Under the pieces are notes generated by a model that had not been told where the DNA came from, did not search any database, and saw only the letters and a program-made list of their open reading frames with translations. From Thermothielavioides terrestris NRRL 8126 (lineage: Eukaryota > Ascomycota > Sordariomycetes > Sordariales > Chaetomiaceae), in assembly GCF_000226115.1 (NCBI RefSeq), contig NC_016461.1, positions 2,852,001 through 2,916,000 on the forward strand: a DNA stretch of 64,000 nucleotides, read 5' to 3'. This document shows positions 1-11,187 of the stretch, in pieces; within the stretch, counting starts at the first letter, position 1, and every line of letters starts with the position of its first letter. The translations under genes were made by a program, and so were the position numbers.

Positions 1-816
1 GATTGGAGCGCTCTTGTGTAATAAAACTGTATGGTGGATTTGCGATAAGCTGGCTTTGACGCCATACACACAATGCGGACGGCGCTTGAAAGTGGTGTTC
101 GTTGAAGAACAAACCCACTATTATCAGCTCCCGCCGGCAAGACGCCTCGTCTGCATCAGCTTCGGCCTGTTTCTCCTGTACAACAGCCAGAGCTGCTCCG
201 TCGCAACATGGTATCCCCAGCGCGCTAGTCGAAGGATCGTCCGTGTTCGTATTGCATGAGCTGCCAAAGTCGATGACGATGTAGTTAGAATTCTGTGCCC
301 TATTCCCAATCAGGTGAGTGCAATATAGCCTATTATCGTCGTACGCGGCCCCCAGCTGTGTATCACGGGCTATGTCGGCGCAGAGGTGTCGAAACGCCCT
401 GTTGGCAGCTCAGTAGGACATTGGTTGGCTGGCGGTAGGTGAACGACGTGAGGCACCGCCTTCGGCACAACTAATAACACTCCTCCCTCTTCTCCAAGGC
501 TCAAGACACTCCAAATACAAACATAAGGCAACCCTTCATACCCTATTACCCTTGAGCTGAGGAGCCAGGGAGTGGGAAGCAGTTCAATGATGTAACTCTA
601 CAAGAGGAGGCAAATTTACCTAGGGGGCAACTTTACTAGGTACACTCAGGATCAATGCTCGCGGAGCAGCCGAAAAGTCGCGCTCATTGCCCCAGGATTG
701 CAAAGTCCGCGAGGTCGCAACGAAGCGACAAACGACGAGCGGAATGCTTTCACCGTTTACGGATCTCGAGAGTCTATCGAGAATCTCTGGGCTTCTACTC
801 TGTGCAGTTTCTGTCA
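1..816. other. intergenic, no gene recognised
   Basis: Short open frames occur on both strands, but none shows a recognisable domain, splice pattern or sustained coding character. The last 200 bases are the 3' flank of the minus-strand zinc-cluster gene. I see no RNA gene or mobile element here. Confidence 0.5.
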
Positions 817-2647
817 CTAGCAAATGCACAAAGAAGCCTTGCACAAGCTAACATCAAAACGCCTCGTCCAAGACTCCCACGCGACTCCCGTCCATCGCTC
901 ACATATCAACGTCGACTCCTCCCCCACCCCATTCTGCAACAGCACGGTAACATGGTTGATTCTCCTCTCACCCGGCACCACCGACAGGACGCTGGCCGGT
1001 TCCACCTCTGCATATCCGTTGTCATAGCTCTCCCCTCCCTCTTCCATCTCCATGACCTGCCGCGCCACATACGCAGCCACTTCCCCATCCCAGACGCCCT
1101 CCTTGTGTGGCATTGACATGAGCAGCTCGATGGCCCGGCGGCGGAGCCGCGGCTCGCGGCACTTGAGCGCGACATAGTAGAGCGGGGGGACGTGGCCCAT
1201 GTCCAGCGTGAAGCTCAAGTTCGGTGTTTGTTGTCGATTGTTGCCTGGCGGCGCGCTCGTGAGTTGGGTCCACTGGCGGAAGAGCTCGACCGCCTGCGCG
1301 AGCATGTTGCTGAAGCCCTGGGTGCGGAGGTCGAAGACGGTCTCGTCGGTGAGGCGGAGGCAGGTGGATGCCATGATGGAGGCCATGGTGTGGTAGAGGC
1401 GGAGTAGGAGGAGACTCAGGCTTGTCTTGGTGTTGCCGCTCGAGGCCAGGGATGGGAGGCTGGTGGTGTAGGTGCATAGCCAGCGGGCCAGCGAGGCTTG
1501 CAGCAGTTCCTTCTGCCGGACGACGTCCTCCGGGATGGGACAACGCATTTCGTTGGACCTGATCTGCGCCGAGAGGAATGACACCCCGTCGATCAACTGG
1601 TCGAGGTGTTGCCTTGCGGCGCCCACGGTTTGGAAGATTCGAGGCATGGCATGAACTGCTGATGATCTGTAGCCAGGAACAGTGTCCTGGAGGTATCCAG
1701 GCCCTGGGCAGAAGAGGGCGGAGTGGATGTGGAGTCGAGCGAGGGCCTCGATTAGCTGGTCGTCAACCGAGGCGCGTTGGGGCGGCGCGACGAAACTGTC
1801 CTCACCGTCATTACACTTCCCTTCGGCCCGACCTGTCCGTCTGGGATGGTTCTGCATGTCGCTGAGCAACTTGAGGCCGCTTTGGAGGTGCGCTTGGGCG
1901 GTCCGGTACCTGCACCTAAGCAGCTCGAGACAAATGAAGACCACGCAGGCGACCAAAACGGGCCGTAGCGACTGTTTGTCTCGGCTCTTGCCGAACCCAA
2001 GCAGGCATCGAATGGCCTTGTTGTAGTGGAGCAGGGCCAAGCTCTCGTTCGACTGCACGCGCCTCCCATTTTCGAGGTTGGCGGCCATGTTCCATTCGTT
2101 CCTGTGAATAGCACCAAGAGCGATTACGGCGTGGAAAACGGCTGGTTCTGCGAAACTGGCCTGGAAGACAGTCGACGCCCAGAACTCGGACGCGAAGACG
2201 CCTGGAAGCTTGTACACCATGCGTGTCCGGAAATAGTCCAAGGCTGTCTGTTCCTGCGGGCCCATGCCCGGGATAACAACCGGAGATTTACTCCATAGCA
2301 AGCACTGACGCGCATGCACATCCATGGGCATCTTCTGCGGGAATTTGGCTGGTGTCTGCCTTCTTTCCATGCTGCTGTAGGCGTTTCCGCCGCCGCCCCA
2401 GATGCCGTAGCCATCGCACACGCGGCCGGTAGACACGCATCGGTGGCATGCCGGCCTCCCCTCGTCACACTTGACGCGTCTTATTCTGGACGGAGGGTCG
2501 GGGAGTCAGTGCCAGGCGAGATTTGGGCTTCCCGCCGCTCACTTACTTGCATGTTCGGCAACCGGTTTTGACCCGGGTCCTGGGGGGTCCAGGCTGCCTG
2601 CTGGGTAGAGGTGACGTCCTGCAGGTTCGCGGGACACTCTTGTCCAT
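817..2647 (-). CDS. Zn(II)2Cys6 fungal transcription factor
   Basis: Predicted nuclear DNA-binding regulator of 589 aa in two exons (2647..2547 and 2485..817) separated by a 61-bp intron with a GTAAGT donor and CAG acceptor. The intron cuts the zinc cluster. Exon 1 ends at GCRTCK and exon 2 resumes with IRRVKCDEG, then CHRC and CDGYG, so splicing gives a complete six-cysteine CX2CX6CX(n)CX2CX6C binuclear cluster at about residues 28-60. Without the splice only the second half would be read. The rest, with an FQASFAEPAVFHAVIALGAI stretch at about residue 145, resembles the fungal_trans_2/DUF3468 middle homology region of this class (known family feature). It lies head-to-head with the aldo/keto reductase at 3362, so it could regulate that gene, but this is only positional inference. 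The target is unknown. Confidence 0.88.
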
Positions 2648-3361
2648 GACGGCTGATCCCACGGGAGGGCAAGGAGTATGTCTATACTCGGTACATCCGG
2701 GGCTCACAACACAAGCCACCTTGCTGACGAACTGGATGAAACGCAGGCGCGCCCAGCAAGGAGAGAGAGGATTACGAAGCAGATTGGAGGGTATCGCGAG
2801 GGATGTGCTAAACAACCGTGAAAACAAGTAATCAGACCTTGCTATCTTGCTGTTTGTTGAGGAAAATCTGCATGTGAAGGTGCAGGGGAGTGTTCGAGAC
2901 CACAAACATCCTGGCCCTGCAAACAGATCGTCGCGACTCGCGGGACGTCAACCTGCTAAGGAGCATTAACGATGATTGGCCTGTTCGGTTTTGGAGCTCT
3001 TGGATTGGCCCAAACCGGATGGCTTGGACCCCGGTGAGTTATGGGTCCAGAATTCGAGACGTTTCTTTCCGCTTCACGATTCCCGGGCCTCCGGGAGGTG
3101 ACTCCACTCCTCCACGCAAGGTCCAGAAATGTCGTCGCGGGGACCTTCACGCATGCTGCGACCAGATCGCTCCACGCTGCGGTCGGGATGGACTTAACTC
3201 GGGCCCCGAGCCTTATGTCCGTCCTGCACCTCATCAAGCTTCAGAGTAAACCCAAGTACAAGTACGGGCGCTCGCCTCCACGTCTTGTCCAGTCTCATGC
3301 ATCCGTACCTATCTTTTGTCTTCGGCCTTCCATTTCCCGAGAGTAAGCAACATCTTTAACA
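2648..3361. promoter_or_regulatory. divergent intergenic region
   Basis: This 714-bp gap separates the starts of the minus-strand regulator and the plus-strand aldo/keto reductase, so it should carry both promoters. The 60 bases before the reductase ATG are pyrimidine-rich, as is common in filamentous fungal leaders. No clear TATA box was seen. Confidence 0.5.
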
Positions 3362-4521
3362 ATGACTCCTCCCCTCCGGCCCCTCGGCAAGAATGGACCC
3401 CTCGTCCCGGCCATCGGCTTCGGCGCCATGAGCCTCGGGGGCGTATACGGCCGACAGATTTCCAACGAGGACAAGCTGAAAGTGCTTGACCGCGCCTGGG
3501 AGATTGGCGCGCGCTTCTGGGACACGGCGGAGCTCTACTTCGACAGCGAGGCGCGTATCGGGGACTGGTTCAGGCAGACTGGCAGGCGAGACGACATCTT
3601 TCTCGCCACCAAGTTTGCGTTGCATTACGAAGACATGGGAACCGTCCGCTCCGATCCGGAGTATGTGCGGTTTGCGTGCGAGCGGAGCCTGAAAACGCTC
3701 GGCGTGGACACCATCGATCTGTACTACTGCCACCGGGTCGACGGCAAGACGCCGATCGAGAAGACCGTGGAGGCCATGGTCGAGTTGAAGAAGTGAGCAA
3801 CCACATGCTCCTGTTCACGGTGCTTCCCATCCCGGCCCTTGAGTCGACTACCAGACTAACCCCCCTCACCAGTGAGGGCAAGATCCGCTACCTGGGCCTT
3901 TCCGAGGTCTCCGCATCGACTATCCGCCGCGCACACGCCGTCCACCCAATCGCAGCGGTGCAAGTCGAGTACAGCCTCTTCTGTCTGGACATCGAAGACC
4001 CCAAAGTCGACGTCTTGAGGACGTGCCGCGAGCTGGGCATCGCCGTGGTTGCCTACAGTCCAGTCGGCCGGGGCCTACTCACCGGCCAGATCAAGTCGGT
4101 GGATGATCTCGACGAGCGGGATTTCCGCCGCATGATTCCCAAGTATTCGCGGGAGAACTTCCCAAAGGTGCTGGACCTGGTTGCCAAGGTCCAGAGGGTA
4201 GCCGCGCGACACGGCTGTACGCCCGCGCAAGTGTGCTTGGCATGGTTGCTGGCACAGGGAGAGGACATCATCCCCATTCCTGGCACGCAGACCCTCAAAT
4301 ATCTGGAGGAAAACACGGCGGCGACAGATGTCAGGCTCTCAGATGAGGATGTTAAGGAGTTGAGACGGTACGCCGAGGAGACAGATCTCGTCGGCGATCG
4401 TTATCCGGCATGGTAAGTCCTCCCGGAGAAGGAATGAGACTGCTGGCCTGACTGTGGCTAATCCTGTCTGTCCGTCAACAGGTTCATGACTTACACTTTT
4501 GGGGACACTCCGGAGCTGTGA
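3362..4521 (+). CDS. aldo/keto reductase
   Basis: Cytosolic NADPH-dependent carbonyl reductase family, 336 aa in three exons (3362..3792, 3873..4412, 4482..4521). The introns use GTGAGC and GTAAGT donors. Joining exons 1 and 2 restores the TIM-barrel run VELKNEGKIRYLGLSE; the last exon adds a 12-residue tail after PAW. The AKR catalytic tetrad is present: D54 and Y59 in FWDTAELY, K84 in LATKF and H124 in YYCHRVD. The cofactor region has the usual IPIPGTQ segment near the C-terminus. The sequence looks closest to the AKR13/YakC-type or pyridoxal-reductase-like group; the substrate cannot be inferred. Head-to-head with a Zn2Cys6 regulator. Confidence 0.93.
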
Positions 4522-5254
4522 AGGACATTTGCAAGTTGTGACTGTCGAACTCGGAGCTTTCATGTATGCCCGTGGTCAGTCTGGACCCTGATTTCGTGGC
4601 GAGGAGCAGGCAAACGAAACCGGAATGCTAATGATATTTTCGTACGTTATTCTGGCGTGATGTGATTGGAAAGGGATTACATATATTTTGACTTGATCTC
4701 AACCTAGATCTTCCTCTTCGCCTAACGCGCCACAGCACTTGTGCCAGATCCTGCTGCCAAGTCCACCTTAGTTAGTAATTAAGCATAGGTACTAATAGAG
4801 GAAGCGGCGACGGTCTAGAACGGGAACGGGATCTTGGCTTGACAGCAAGAAACCGGGCGAGCGACCAACCGGGTCTGCAAGGCGAGTCAGCAATTGCTGC
4901 CGTGCACACCCCAAGATTATTTTGCATCCGACACGGCCGGCTTGATTATATCCGAGCTTACGAATTTTGCTGCCGAAACCCCGCAGCTTTACTTCAGCTC
5001 GTGCTGCTGCTGCTTCTTCAGCTCTATCTGTCCAGGGACAAACACACGCAAATCGGTTGTGCGGGCTGCTCCCAGCATGGCTCCACGCGTATCTCCGTTT
5101 GCCCCCGTGGTCTGATGGGTCTGATGGCCGCGACGGCGTTAAGAGTGGCATGTCCGAAAGGATGAAAGCATATTAGGCCCAGGTGCCTCCTGCTGGGCAG
5201 AATCGCCGTCAACCGACCAACAACCGCAACTTCTAGACAGCCTCCGCCTCCAAC
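4522..5254. other. intergenic region
   Basis: Contains the 3' flank of the aldo/keto reductase, with an AT-richer stretch around 4620-4700 that probably includes poly(A) signals, and the promoter of the MDR gene starting at 5255. No additional gene supported. Confidence 0.45.
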
Positions 5255-6394
5255 ATGCCCTCCACGCCTGATCTCCCCGCCTCCATGAAGGCGCTCATCG
5301 TCGAGGCCCCCGGCCAGCCGCTGCAGCTGAAGACGCTGCCCGTGCCGTCGGCCATCCCGGGGAGCTGCGTCGTCAAGGTGCTGGCCGCCGAGGCCGGCCA
5401 CGACATGCCGCACGTCATCGACGGCACCGCCGGCTTCCCCTTCCCGCCCAACTTCGTGCCCGGCCCGCACGCCATCGGCCGCGTCGTCGCCACCGGCCCG
5501 GACGCCACCACCCTGAAGGTCGGCCAGCTCGTCATGGTCGAGGCCTTCATCCGTCCGCGCGACGACCCCAACGACGTGCAGATCCTGTGGGGCCTCACCG
5601 CCGGCTTCGACCCCGCCGGGCTCAAGTTCATGGGCGACAACTGGTCGCTGGGCGGCCTGGCCGAGTACACGCGCGCGCCGCTCGAGAACTGCTACCCGCT
5701 CGACGAGAAGCGCCTGTGCGGGCCGCCCGCCGAGGGCGGGCTGGGCTACTCGGTCGAGGACCTCCTGCACCTGCCGACGCAGCTGGTCGCGCTGGGCGGG
5801 CTGCGCGCGCTGGACCTCAAGCCGGGCGAGCGGGTCATCGTGGCGCCGTCGACGGGCGTGTTCAGCGGCGCCGCCGTGCAGGTCGCCGTGGCGCTCGGCG
5901 CGCAGGTCGTCGCGACCGGCCGGAGCCGCGCGACGCTCGAGGCGCTGCAGCGGCAGTTCCCGCCGGGCCGCGTGCAGGTCGTGCCCATCACGGGCGACGT
6001 GGCGGCCGACACGGCCGCGCTGAAGCAGTGGGGGCCCGTGGACGCCTACCTCGACCTGACGCCGCCGACCGCCGCCGGCGCGACGCACCCGCGCAGCTGC
6101 TTCGCCGCGCTGCGCAAGTACGGCCGCGCCTGCATGATGGGCGTCCTCCGCGACGACCTGGCCGTGTCGCACCTCCTGCTCACGTTTAACTCTCTGACGG
6201 TCCGGGGCCAGTTCATGTACGAGCGGGCCGACGCGTGGCTGCTGATCAAGATGGTCGAGGCCGGCGTCTTGAGGCTGGGCAAGGAGGGTGGCAATGAGGT
6301 CGTGGGCAGGTTCAAGTTCGAGCAGGCGGATGAGGCATTTGCTCTGGCTCAGAAAAACGCGAAAATGGGCAAGATCGTCGCTTTCGTGCCGTAG
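5255..6394 (+). CDS. MDR superfamily oxidoreductase (quinone oxidoreductase-like)
   Basis: Intronless 379-aa medium-chain dehydrogenase/reductase. The N-terminal GroES-like catalytic domain begins MKALIVEAPGQPL. The NAD(P)-binding Rossmann segment at about residues 190-225 reads VIVAPSTGVFSGAAVQVAV followed by GAQVVATGRS. The catalytic-zinc cysteine/histidine ligands of classical alcohol dehydrogenases are not evident, which points to a zinc-independent reductase of the QOR or enoyl-reductase type. Start chosen at 5255 (AACATGCC context); a second in-frame ATG at 5285 would remove a 10-residue leader. Very high third-position GC supports coding. Substrate unknown. Confidence 0.9.
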   Translation: MPSTPDLPASMKALIVEAPGQPLQLKTLPVPSAIPGSCVVKVLAAEAGHDMPHVIDGTAGFPFPPNFVPGPHAIGRVVATGPDATTLKVGQLVMVEAFIRPRDDPNDVQILWGLTAGFDPAGLKFMGDNWSLGGLAEYTRAPLENCYPLDEKRLCGPPAEGGLGYSVEDLLHLPTQLVALGGLRALDLKPGERVIVAPSTGVFSGAAVQVAVALGAQVVATGRSRATLEALQRQFPPGRVQVVPITGDVAADTAALKQWGPVDAYLDLTPPTAAGATHPRSCFAALRKYGRACMMGVLRDDLAVSHLLLTFNSLTVRGQFMYERADAWLLIKMVEAGVLRLGKEGGNEVVGRFKFEQADEAFALAQKNAKMGKIVAFVP

Positions 6395-7280
6395 TCGCGG
6401 GGGCTCCCTTAACACCTATTTTATGGTTTTTTGCTGTACCTCACATATCCCTGATGTATGAACACGAGCTAATATGAGACATTGACGCGCTCCCCTGTCT
6501 CTGGCGTTTGATATGAGCTGATCCACCTCCAACGCTAGCTTTCTCGTGCCGTGCCGAAAAGCGTGGCAAGCGTGGCCCAGCCGTTTCCTCGGGCGGAAAC
6601 CGGGTTGAACACCCCTGAGGACGCGCCCCAGACGACGCCGTGGGGATTGGAGGTGCTGACCCCGGACTTTTTTGATAGCCATGTACTGGCTTGCTGCAGC
6701 CTGCGAGGTGTGCAACGGTCGACGGTCCATCGCCGGCGGCATCCCCTCCGAGGAACCTGGAGAGGACAGGGGGCTTTCCAGTTTGGGGGGACGCATGCAC
6801 ACTTGTTCACGGCTCTCCGGGACATTACCCGATCGCACAAACGGTGGCACCAGTGAATCCCATCAGAGACCCTGGCACTCACCATCCTGTTGCTGGCCAC
6901 CCACTGGACGGATCAAGCAGTTGCGGCGATCCGGCTATGCCACCCGAGCCAGTGGCAGGTTTGTGGCACCCTCCCCGAATGTCCTTGGTTATGCGACCGT
7001 CGACCTGCGGCGGAGATTCGGCAGTTGTGTTGCAGCGCCCTGCAACAATGCGATCCCATGCTCGGAAGACCACCTTCCTGGTCCTTCTACACCCTATAGG
7101 GCACCTGGTAACAGAAGCAGGACAGTACTCCGTAGTTAGCGTATGGTCCGACTGGGCCCATTCATGATTCGTCTTTTACCCCAGGCCGCCCGTCATTTGC
7201 ATGCTGTGAACTAGCACTTCCTTTCACATACATCGCTTCTCTAGCCGGCCCCGAGACTAGGCGCCCAATCGTTTCCCACC
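6395..7280. other. intergenic region
   Basis: This 886-bp gap between two plus-strand genes holds overlapping short frames but no recognisable protein. The last 100 bases are a pyrimidine-rich leader to the ATG at 7281. Nothing else identified. Confidence 0.45.
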
Positions 7281-8225
7281 ATGGCGGTCGCCAGCTTGGC
7301 CAAAGCCGCCAGCATCTGGGCCGGGGGTCTTCTCCTCGGCCTCGGCATCCCCTACTTGCCCGCCGTCACGTCGCCTCGGCTCTCCTCCTTCATCGGCGAC
7401 TTCCCCATGCCAGACTACCCACTCGTCTTTCCTTTCTTCAAGAACAGCGCGACAAACGCGACGTCAGCCCCGAATCGGGCCGCGTTCACATGCGACGCGT
7501 CCCACGCCTACCGCACCGAGCTCGTCTCGCTCGAGCCGCTCATCATCTACATCCACAACCTCATCACGCCGGCCGAGACGGCCGCGCTGCTGGAGACGGC
7601 CGAGCCGAGGTTCGCGCCGTCCGAGGTGACCAAGCACGGGCGCCACCAGCGGACGCGCGACCGGACGTCGAGCTCGGCGGGCCTGCCGCGCGACGACCCG
7701 GCCGTCATGTGCGTGCTCAACCGCACGCGCAGCTTCCTGGGGACGATGCTGCGCGACGGGTGGGACGAGATGGGCCCGCCGCAGCTGGTCCGCTACACGA
7801 CGGGGCAGCGGTTCAACGTGCACCACGACTGGTACGAGGTGCCGCAGTGGGCCGCCGACGGCAGCAACCGCAAGTGGAACCGCGTGGCCAGCTTCTTCGC
7901 CATCCTGCAGGACGACTGCACCGGCGGCGAGACGTACTTCCCGTACGCGAAGCCCATCACCCGGCCGAGCCCGCGGGGCGAGCGCATGTGGCTGGGCGAG
8001 CGGCGCAAGACACACAAAGGGGCGCACGAGGAGGAGCCGCTGTGGAGAGAGCACGAGGATGGCGGGCTCGCCTTCCGGCCCGTCGCCGGCAATGCCATCT
8101 TCTGGGTCAACCTGCATGCGAACGGGACGGGCGATCGCAGGACCATGCACGCCGGCCTGCCCCTGGACAGCGGGCTGAAGACGGCCATGAATATCTGGCC
8201 GCGGCAGTACTACCCCTCCGAATGA
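7281..8225 (+). CDS. prolyl 4-hydroxylase-like 2-oxoglutarate/Fe(II) dioxygenase
   Basis: Single-exon 314-aa protein with a CACCATGG start context. The N-terminus (about residues 5-30) is hydrophobic and could be a signal anchor, placing the enzyme in the secretory pathway (inference). The double-stranded beta-helix domain covers about residues 160-310. The iron-binding HxD...H triad is present as H181 and D183 in VHHDWYE, with H290 in TMHAGLP; K300 in GLKTAMNIW is the expected 2-oxoglutarate-binding basic residue. A GGETYFP segment is typical of the P4Hc family. The family hydroxylates peptidyl proline or free substrates; which one applies here is not known. An NGT motif near the third iron ligand is a possible glycosylation site. 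Confidence 0.92.
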   Translation: MAVASLAKAASIWAGGLLLGLGIPYLPAVTSPRLSSFIGDFPMPDYPLVFPFFKNSATNATSAPNRAAFTCDASHAYRTELVSLEPLIIYIHNLITPAETAALLETAEPRFAPSEVTKHGRHQRTRDRTSSSAGLPRDDPAVMCVLNRTRSFLGTMLRDGWDEMGPPQLVRYTTGQRFNVHHDWYEVPQWAADGSNRKWNRVASFFAILQDDCTGGETYFPYAKPITRPSPRGERMWLGERRKTHKGAHEEEPLWREHEDGGLAFRPVAGNAIFWVNLHANGTGDRRTMHAGLPLDSGLKTAMNIWPRQYYPSE

Positions 8226-9125
8226 CTCCTCAGCCCTGGCGTCGCCTGGCTCCTGTATGGACCAAAGTTACACCCGCCGAGATGGGCCCATTTGGTCGCC
8301 TCGAGGTCGGCCATCGTTCGCGACGGGTCTTTGTATCTCGTTCGTCTCCGGCCGGCCGGCTCTTCGGATCGACAGATGCAACGATTAAGTGCTTTGGACG
8401 GGTTAATGCGGCCGCGGGAAGGGGGTCGCTGGACGCAATGTCGTCTTCGGGGCTCATTGTCAACGGGACATGGAAACCAATGAACCGGCGGTTGTGCATT
8501 TCGCAGCGAACAGTATCTTCGTGCTGGTTCTCGCAGTCAGGACCGTCGCCGTCTGCTGGTTTACATGAGGATGGGGCTTTCCTCTGCCGAGACGGAGGAA
8601 TTGGAGAGACAATGGATTCGTCAATTTCCTGTCCAAATAACGTTTGTCTGACGCCATATAGGGAGGGCAGGGAAAAAAAAGGGGGAAAGTAGTTCTGACT
8701 GGACGCTGTTACACAACCTGTATTATTGATTGCACGAAGAGGGATCTCGAGGCGCTGTCCGTCATCAAGGACACAGATTGCGGCACCAATTGTCGCTGCC
8801 CGATTATCCCTCACCTAGACTGCTCGATAATGCCATGATCCCAGCCAACTCCGCCGCTCTGCCCTCGCGATCCTCACACTTAACCGATCACCGCGTCAAG
8901 CACTCCAAGTCCGCTTGTCGGCCCGACTTCTCAACCGCGAACATGGCGATCGGCAGCTTGGTTCGATTCGGACGAGCCTGCAGGTCCTAAAGCTGTATAT
9001 CGTGGACCACTTCCAGCAAAGCTCTCGAAGCCCCCGTGCACCTGTCCATGTTGGTCTGAACATGCGTCAAGATGCACCCTGGCTCGAGGAATGAGATATG
9101 TAATGACAGAAACATCCCATCCCTA
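8226..9125. other. convergent intergenic region
   Basis: Tail-to-tail gap of 900 bp between the dioxygenase and the minus-strand decarboxylase. It should contain the 3' ends of both. No supported gene; open frames here lack recognisable features. Confidence 0.45.
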
Positions 9126-10586
9126 TTACGAGTTTCCACTCCCGAGAGAAGAGTCTTCCGAGTCGTGAACTGCGGGCAGCACGTTCCCCTTGGCGAAAGC
9201 CTCCGATTCGTCCACCTCGTCCAACTCAACGGCGCTATCGCGATGTCTCCAGGCGGCCCTTCCGTCGTCCTTCAACTCCCCATCGGCCGCTAGAGAGTTT
9301 GAGCGGGCGGCGAGAAACTTCCGTAGCCGTTTCTCGAATCTGTTCTCAAAGTCGTTCCCAAGCTTCAGAAACCGGATGGCGTTCTTCGCCAGAACCCCGG
9401 CCCGCTCCTCCCAGGTGATGAATCGCGCAAGCCGTTCATCTTCGGTGAGCATCTTGCCTGCCACCGGGACCTCGCCCAGCGGGAATGGATAGTCGCTTCC
9501 CAGAACAATGCGCTCTGCCCCTCCCGGCCCAAGTTTGCGGATGACATATTCCATCAGGTCGGGGTCATGCATCAGCGAGTCGATCCATATCTGCCCCAGG
9601 CCGTCGGACCCCGCGGGTTGCGCCGGCGCCGTCCCCATGAAATGCTCCGTCGGCGTCACGCCGCATGCCCGCGTCGCCACCAGATCCGGCCGGCAGTCGA
9701 AGCCATGCTGTATCCTGCCCAGCAGCGCCGGGAACGCGCCCCCGCCGTGCGCAAAGCACAGCCTCAGCCCCGGATGCCTGACCAGCAGCCCGGACGACAT
9801 CACCGCATGCATCGCCAGCGCCGTCTCGCACGGCATGCCCACCAGCCACGAGCTCCAGTACCGCCCCCACCGCCCCTGATTCTCCCTCGTCAACGCGTAC
9901 CCCAGCGGGTGCACAAACACAGGCACGTCCCACCGCTCGCACGCCGCCCAGAACCCCTCCAGCCGCTCATCATCCAGCATCACCACCCCTCCCACCTCAT
10001 CCCGGCCCCTTTCCACGCTCGTGCCAATCTGCACCCCCACCACCCCGGGCATCCGACGCACCCGATCGAGCTCCTCGACGGCAGCGGCACAGTCCTGCAG
10101 CGGCAGCGTGGCGAGCCCGACGAAGCGGTCCGGATGGGCGGCGCACACGGCCGCGAGGTGGTCGTTGAGGGCGCGGGCGAGCAGGGCCGCGGGGCGAGGC
10201 GGGGCGTCGTAGCAGAAGAGCACGGGCACGGTGCTGAGCACCTGCACGTCGACGCCGGCGGCGTCCATGTCGCGCAGGCGGGCGGCCGCGTCGTAGCACG
10301 ACGGCGCGACGCGCCGGAAGAAAGTTGTGCCAACGTACATGTCGACGGCGCCCGTCGTCGCGTGGTCCGGGGCCGGGCGGAACGCGGGCCACGGGTAAGG
10401 GCGGTCGTCGTCGTCGTCAGGGGCTGTTGGGGTGAGTGCGGCCAGGTCGGGGAGGGCGGGTGGCATGACGTGCGTGTGCATGTCGATGCGGAAGAGGGAG
10501 GTTGGAGAGGATGGGTCGCGGCGGGGAGGGGCTGCCGAGGTCGAGCAGCAGGGCTCGCGGAGGTCGTTTGTTGCTGCCGGCGCCAT
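9126..10586 (-). CDS. 2-amino-3-carboxymuconate-6-semialdehyde decarboxylase (ACMSD)
   Basis: Amidohydrolase-superfamily decarboxylase, 486 aa, single exon. In kynurenine catabolism ACMSD removes CO2 from 2-amino-3-carboxymuconate semialdehyde and so diverts it from quinolinate/NAD synthesis. The zinc ligands are visible: H37 and H39 in RIDMHTHVMPP, H226 in FVHPLG, H280 in CFAHGGGAFP and D365 in LGSDYPFPLGE. The WLVGMPCETALAMHAVMSSG and RIQHGF(D)CRPDL stretches look like true ACMSD rather than the related 6-methylsalicylate or resorcylate decarboxylases. It has a leader of about 34 residues and a charged C-terminal tail of about 60 residues beyond the catalytic core. The neighbouring aldehyde dehydrogenase and RidA-family genes would act on the next intermediates, which strengthens the call. 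Confidence 0.9.
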   Translation of the reverse strand: MAPAATNDLREPCCSTSAAPPRRDPSSPTSLFRIDMHTHVMPPALPDLAALTPTAPDDDDDRPYPWPAFRPAPDHATTGAVDMYVGTTFFRRVAPSCYDAAARLRDMDAAGVDVQVLSTVPVLFCYDAPPRPAALLARALNDHLAAVCAAHPDRFVGLATLPLQDCAAAVEELDRVRRMPGVVGVQIGTSVERGRDEVGGVVMLDDERLEGFWAACERWDVPVFVHPLGYALTRENQGRWGRYWSSWLVGMPCETALAMHAVMSSGLLVRHPGLRLCFAHGGGAFPALLGRIQHGFDCRPDLVATRACGVTPTEHFMGTAPAQPAGSDGLGQIWIDSLMHDPDLMEYVIRKLGPGGAERIVLGSDYPFPLGEVPVAGKMLTEDERLARFITWEERAGVLAKNAIRFLKLGNDFENRFEKRLRKFLAARSNSLAADGELKDDGRAAWRHRDSAVELDEVDESEAFAKGNVLPAVHDSEDSSLGSGNS

Positions 10587-11187
10587 GATGGGGATGCGGA
10601 ATCAAAACGGCCGGGGTGAGAGGTAGGGAACGGGTTATGGAAGCACGATTGGGCTGTTTGGAGTATCAGCAATAGAGCGTAGCGTTGGCTGCTTCGCCGG
10701 AGGCATGGGGTTGCAATGTGACTGAATGCCCGGCGGTCAAGTTGGGCAGTCAAGATGAGGTCACAAACCCTCGAAAGTTGAAGTCTGTCCTAGGTATGTA
10801 AGTCGTACCTGCCGAAAACGGGCTGCCCCGCGGCCTTGATCCGTGCCGATCCGCTCCGAGATCTCGGAAGACGGATGTCGGATCGGAAGTCCCCAATTGC
10901 GCCTTCTCATTGGCCGAGCCTGAATGGCGTTCCACGATGCCGGCGCCAGCCGAGCTTGGCGTGGAGGGAACAGTGTGTGACAAGTTGGGTAAATATTCGG
11001 ATATTCCGTACACGAATACCCTTGGAGAACTCGAGTTGATGGATATCACTTCGAGTTTGAACCTTAGGTTGCACATTCTGGTTGATGTGGCAAGGACTGC
11101 AGATGTTCTTCAGACGGTCAACATCAAACGAATAAAATGCCGTGACCCACCTCATAATCTCCGCGTGGCCGAGCCCGTGATTCGAGT
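10587..11187. promoter_or_regulatory. upstream region of ACMSD gene
   Basis: 601 bp between the ACMSD start and the 3' end of the aldehyde dehydrogenase gene (same strand). It must carry the ACMSD promoter. No clear TATA box or other gene. Confidence 0.4.

Noticed and set aside
5024..6415. Long minus-strand open frame opposite the MDR reductase
   Set aside because: It is Arg/Gly/Ala-rich and mirrors the high third-position GC of the real gene; antisense shadow.
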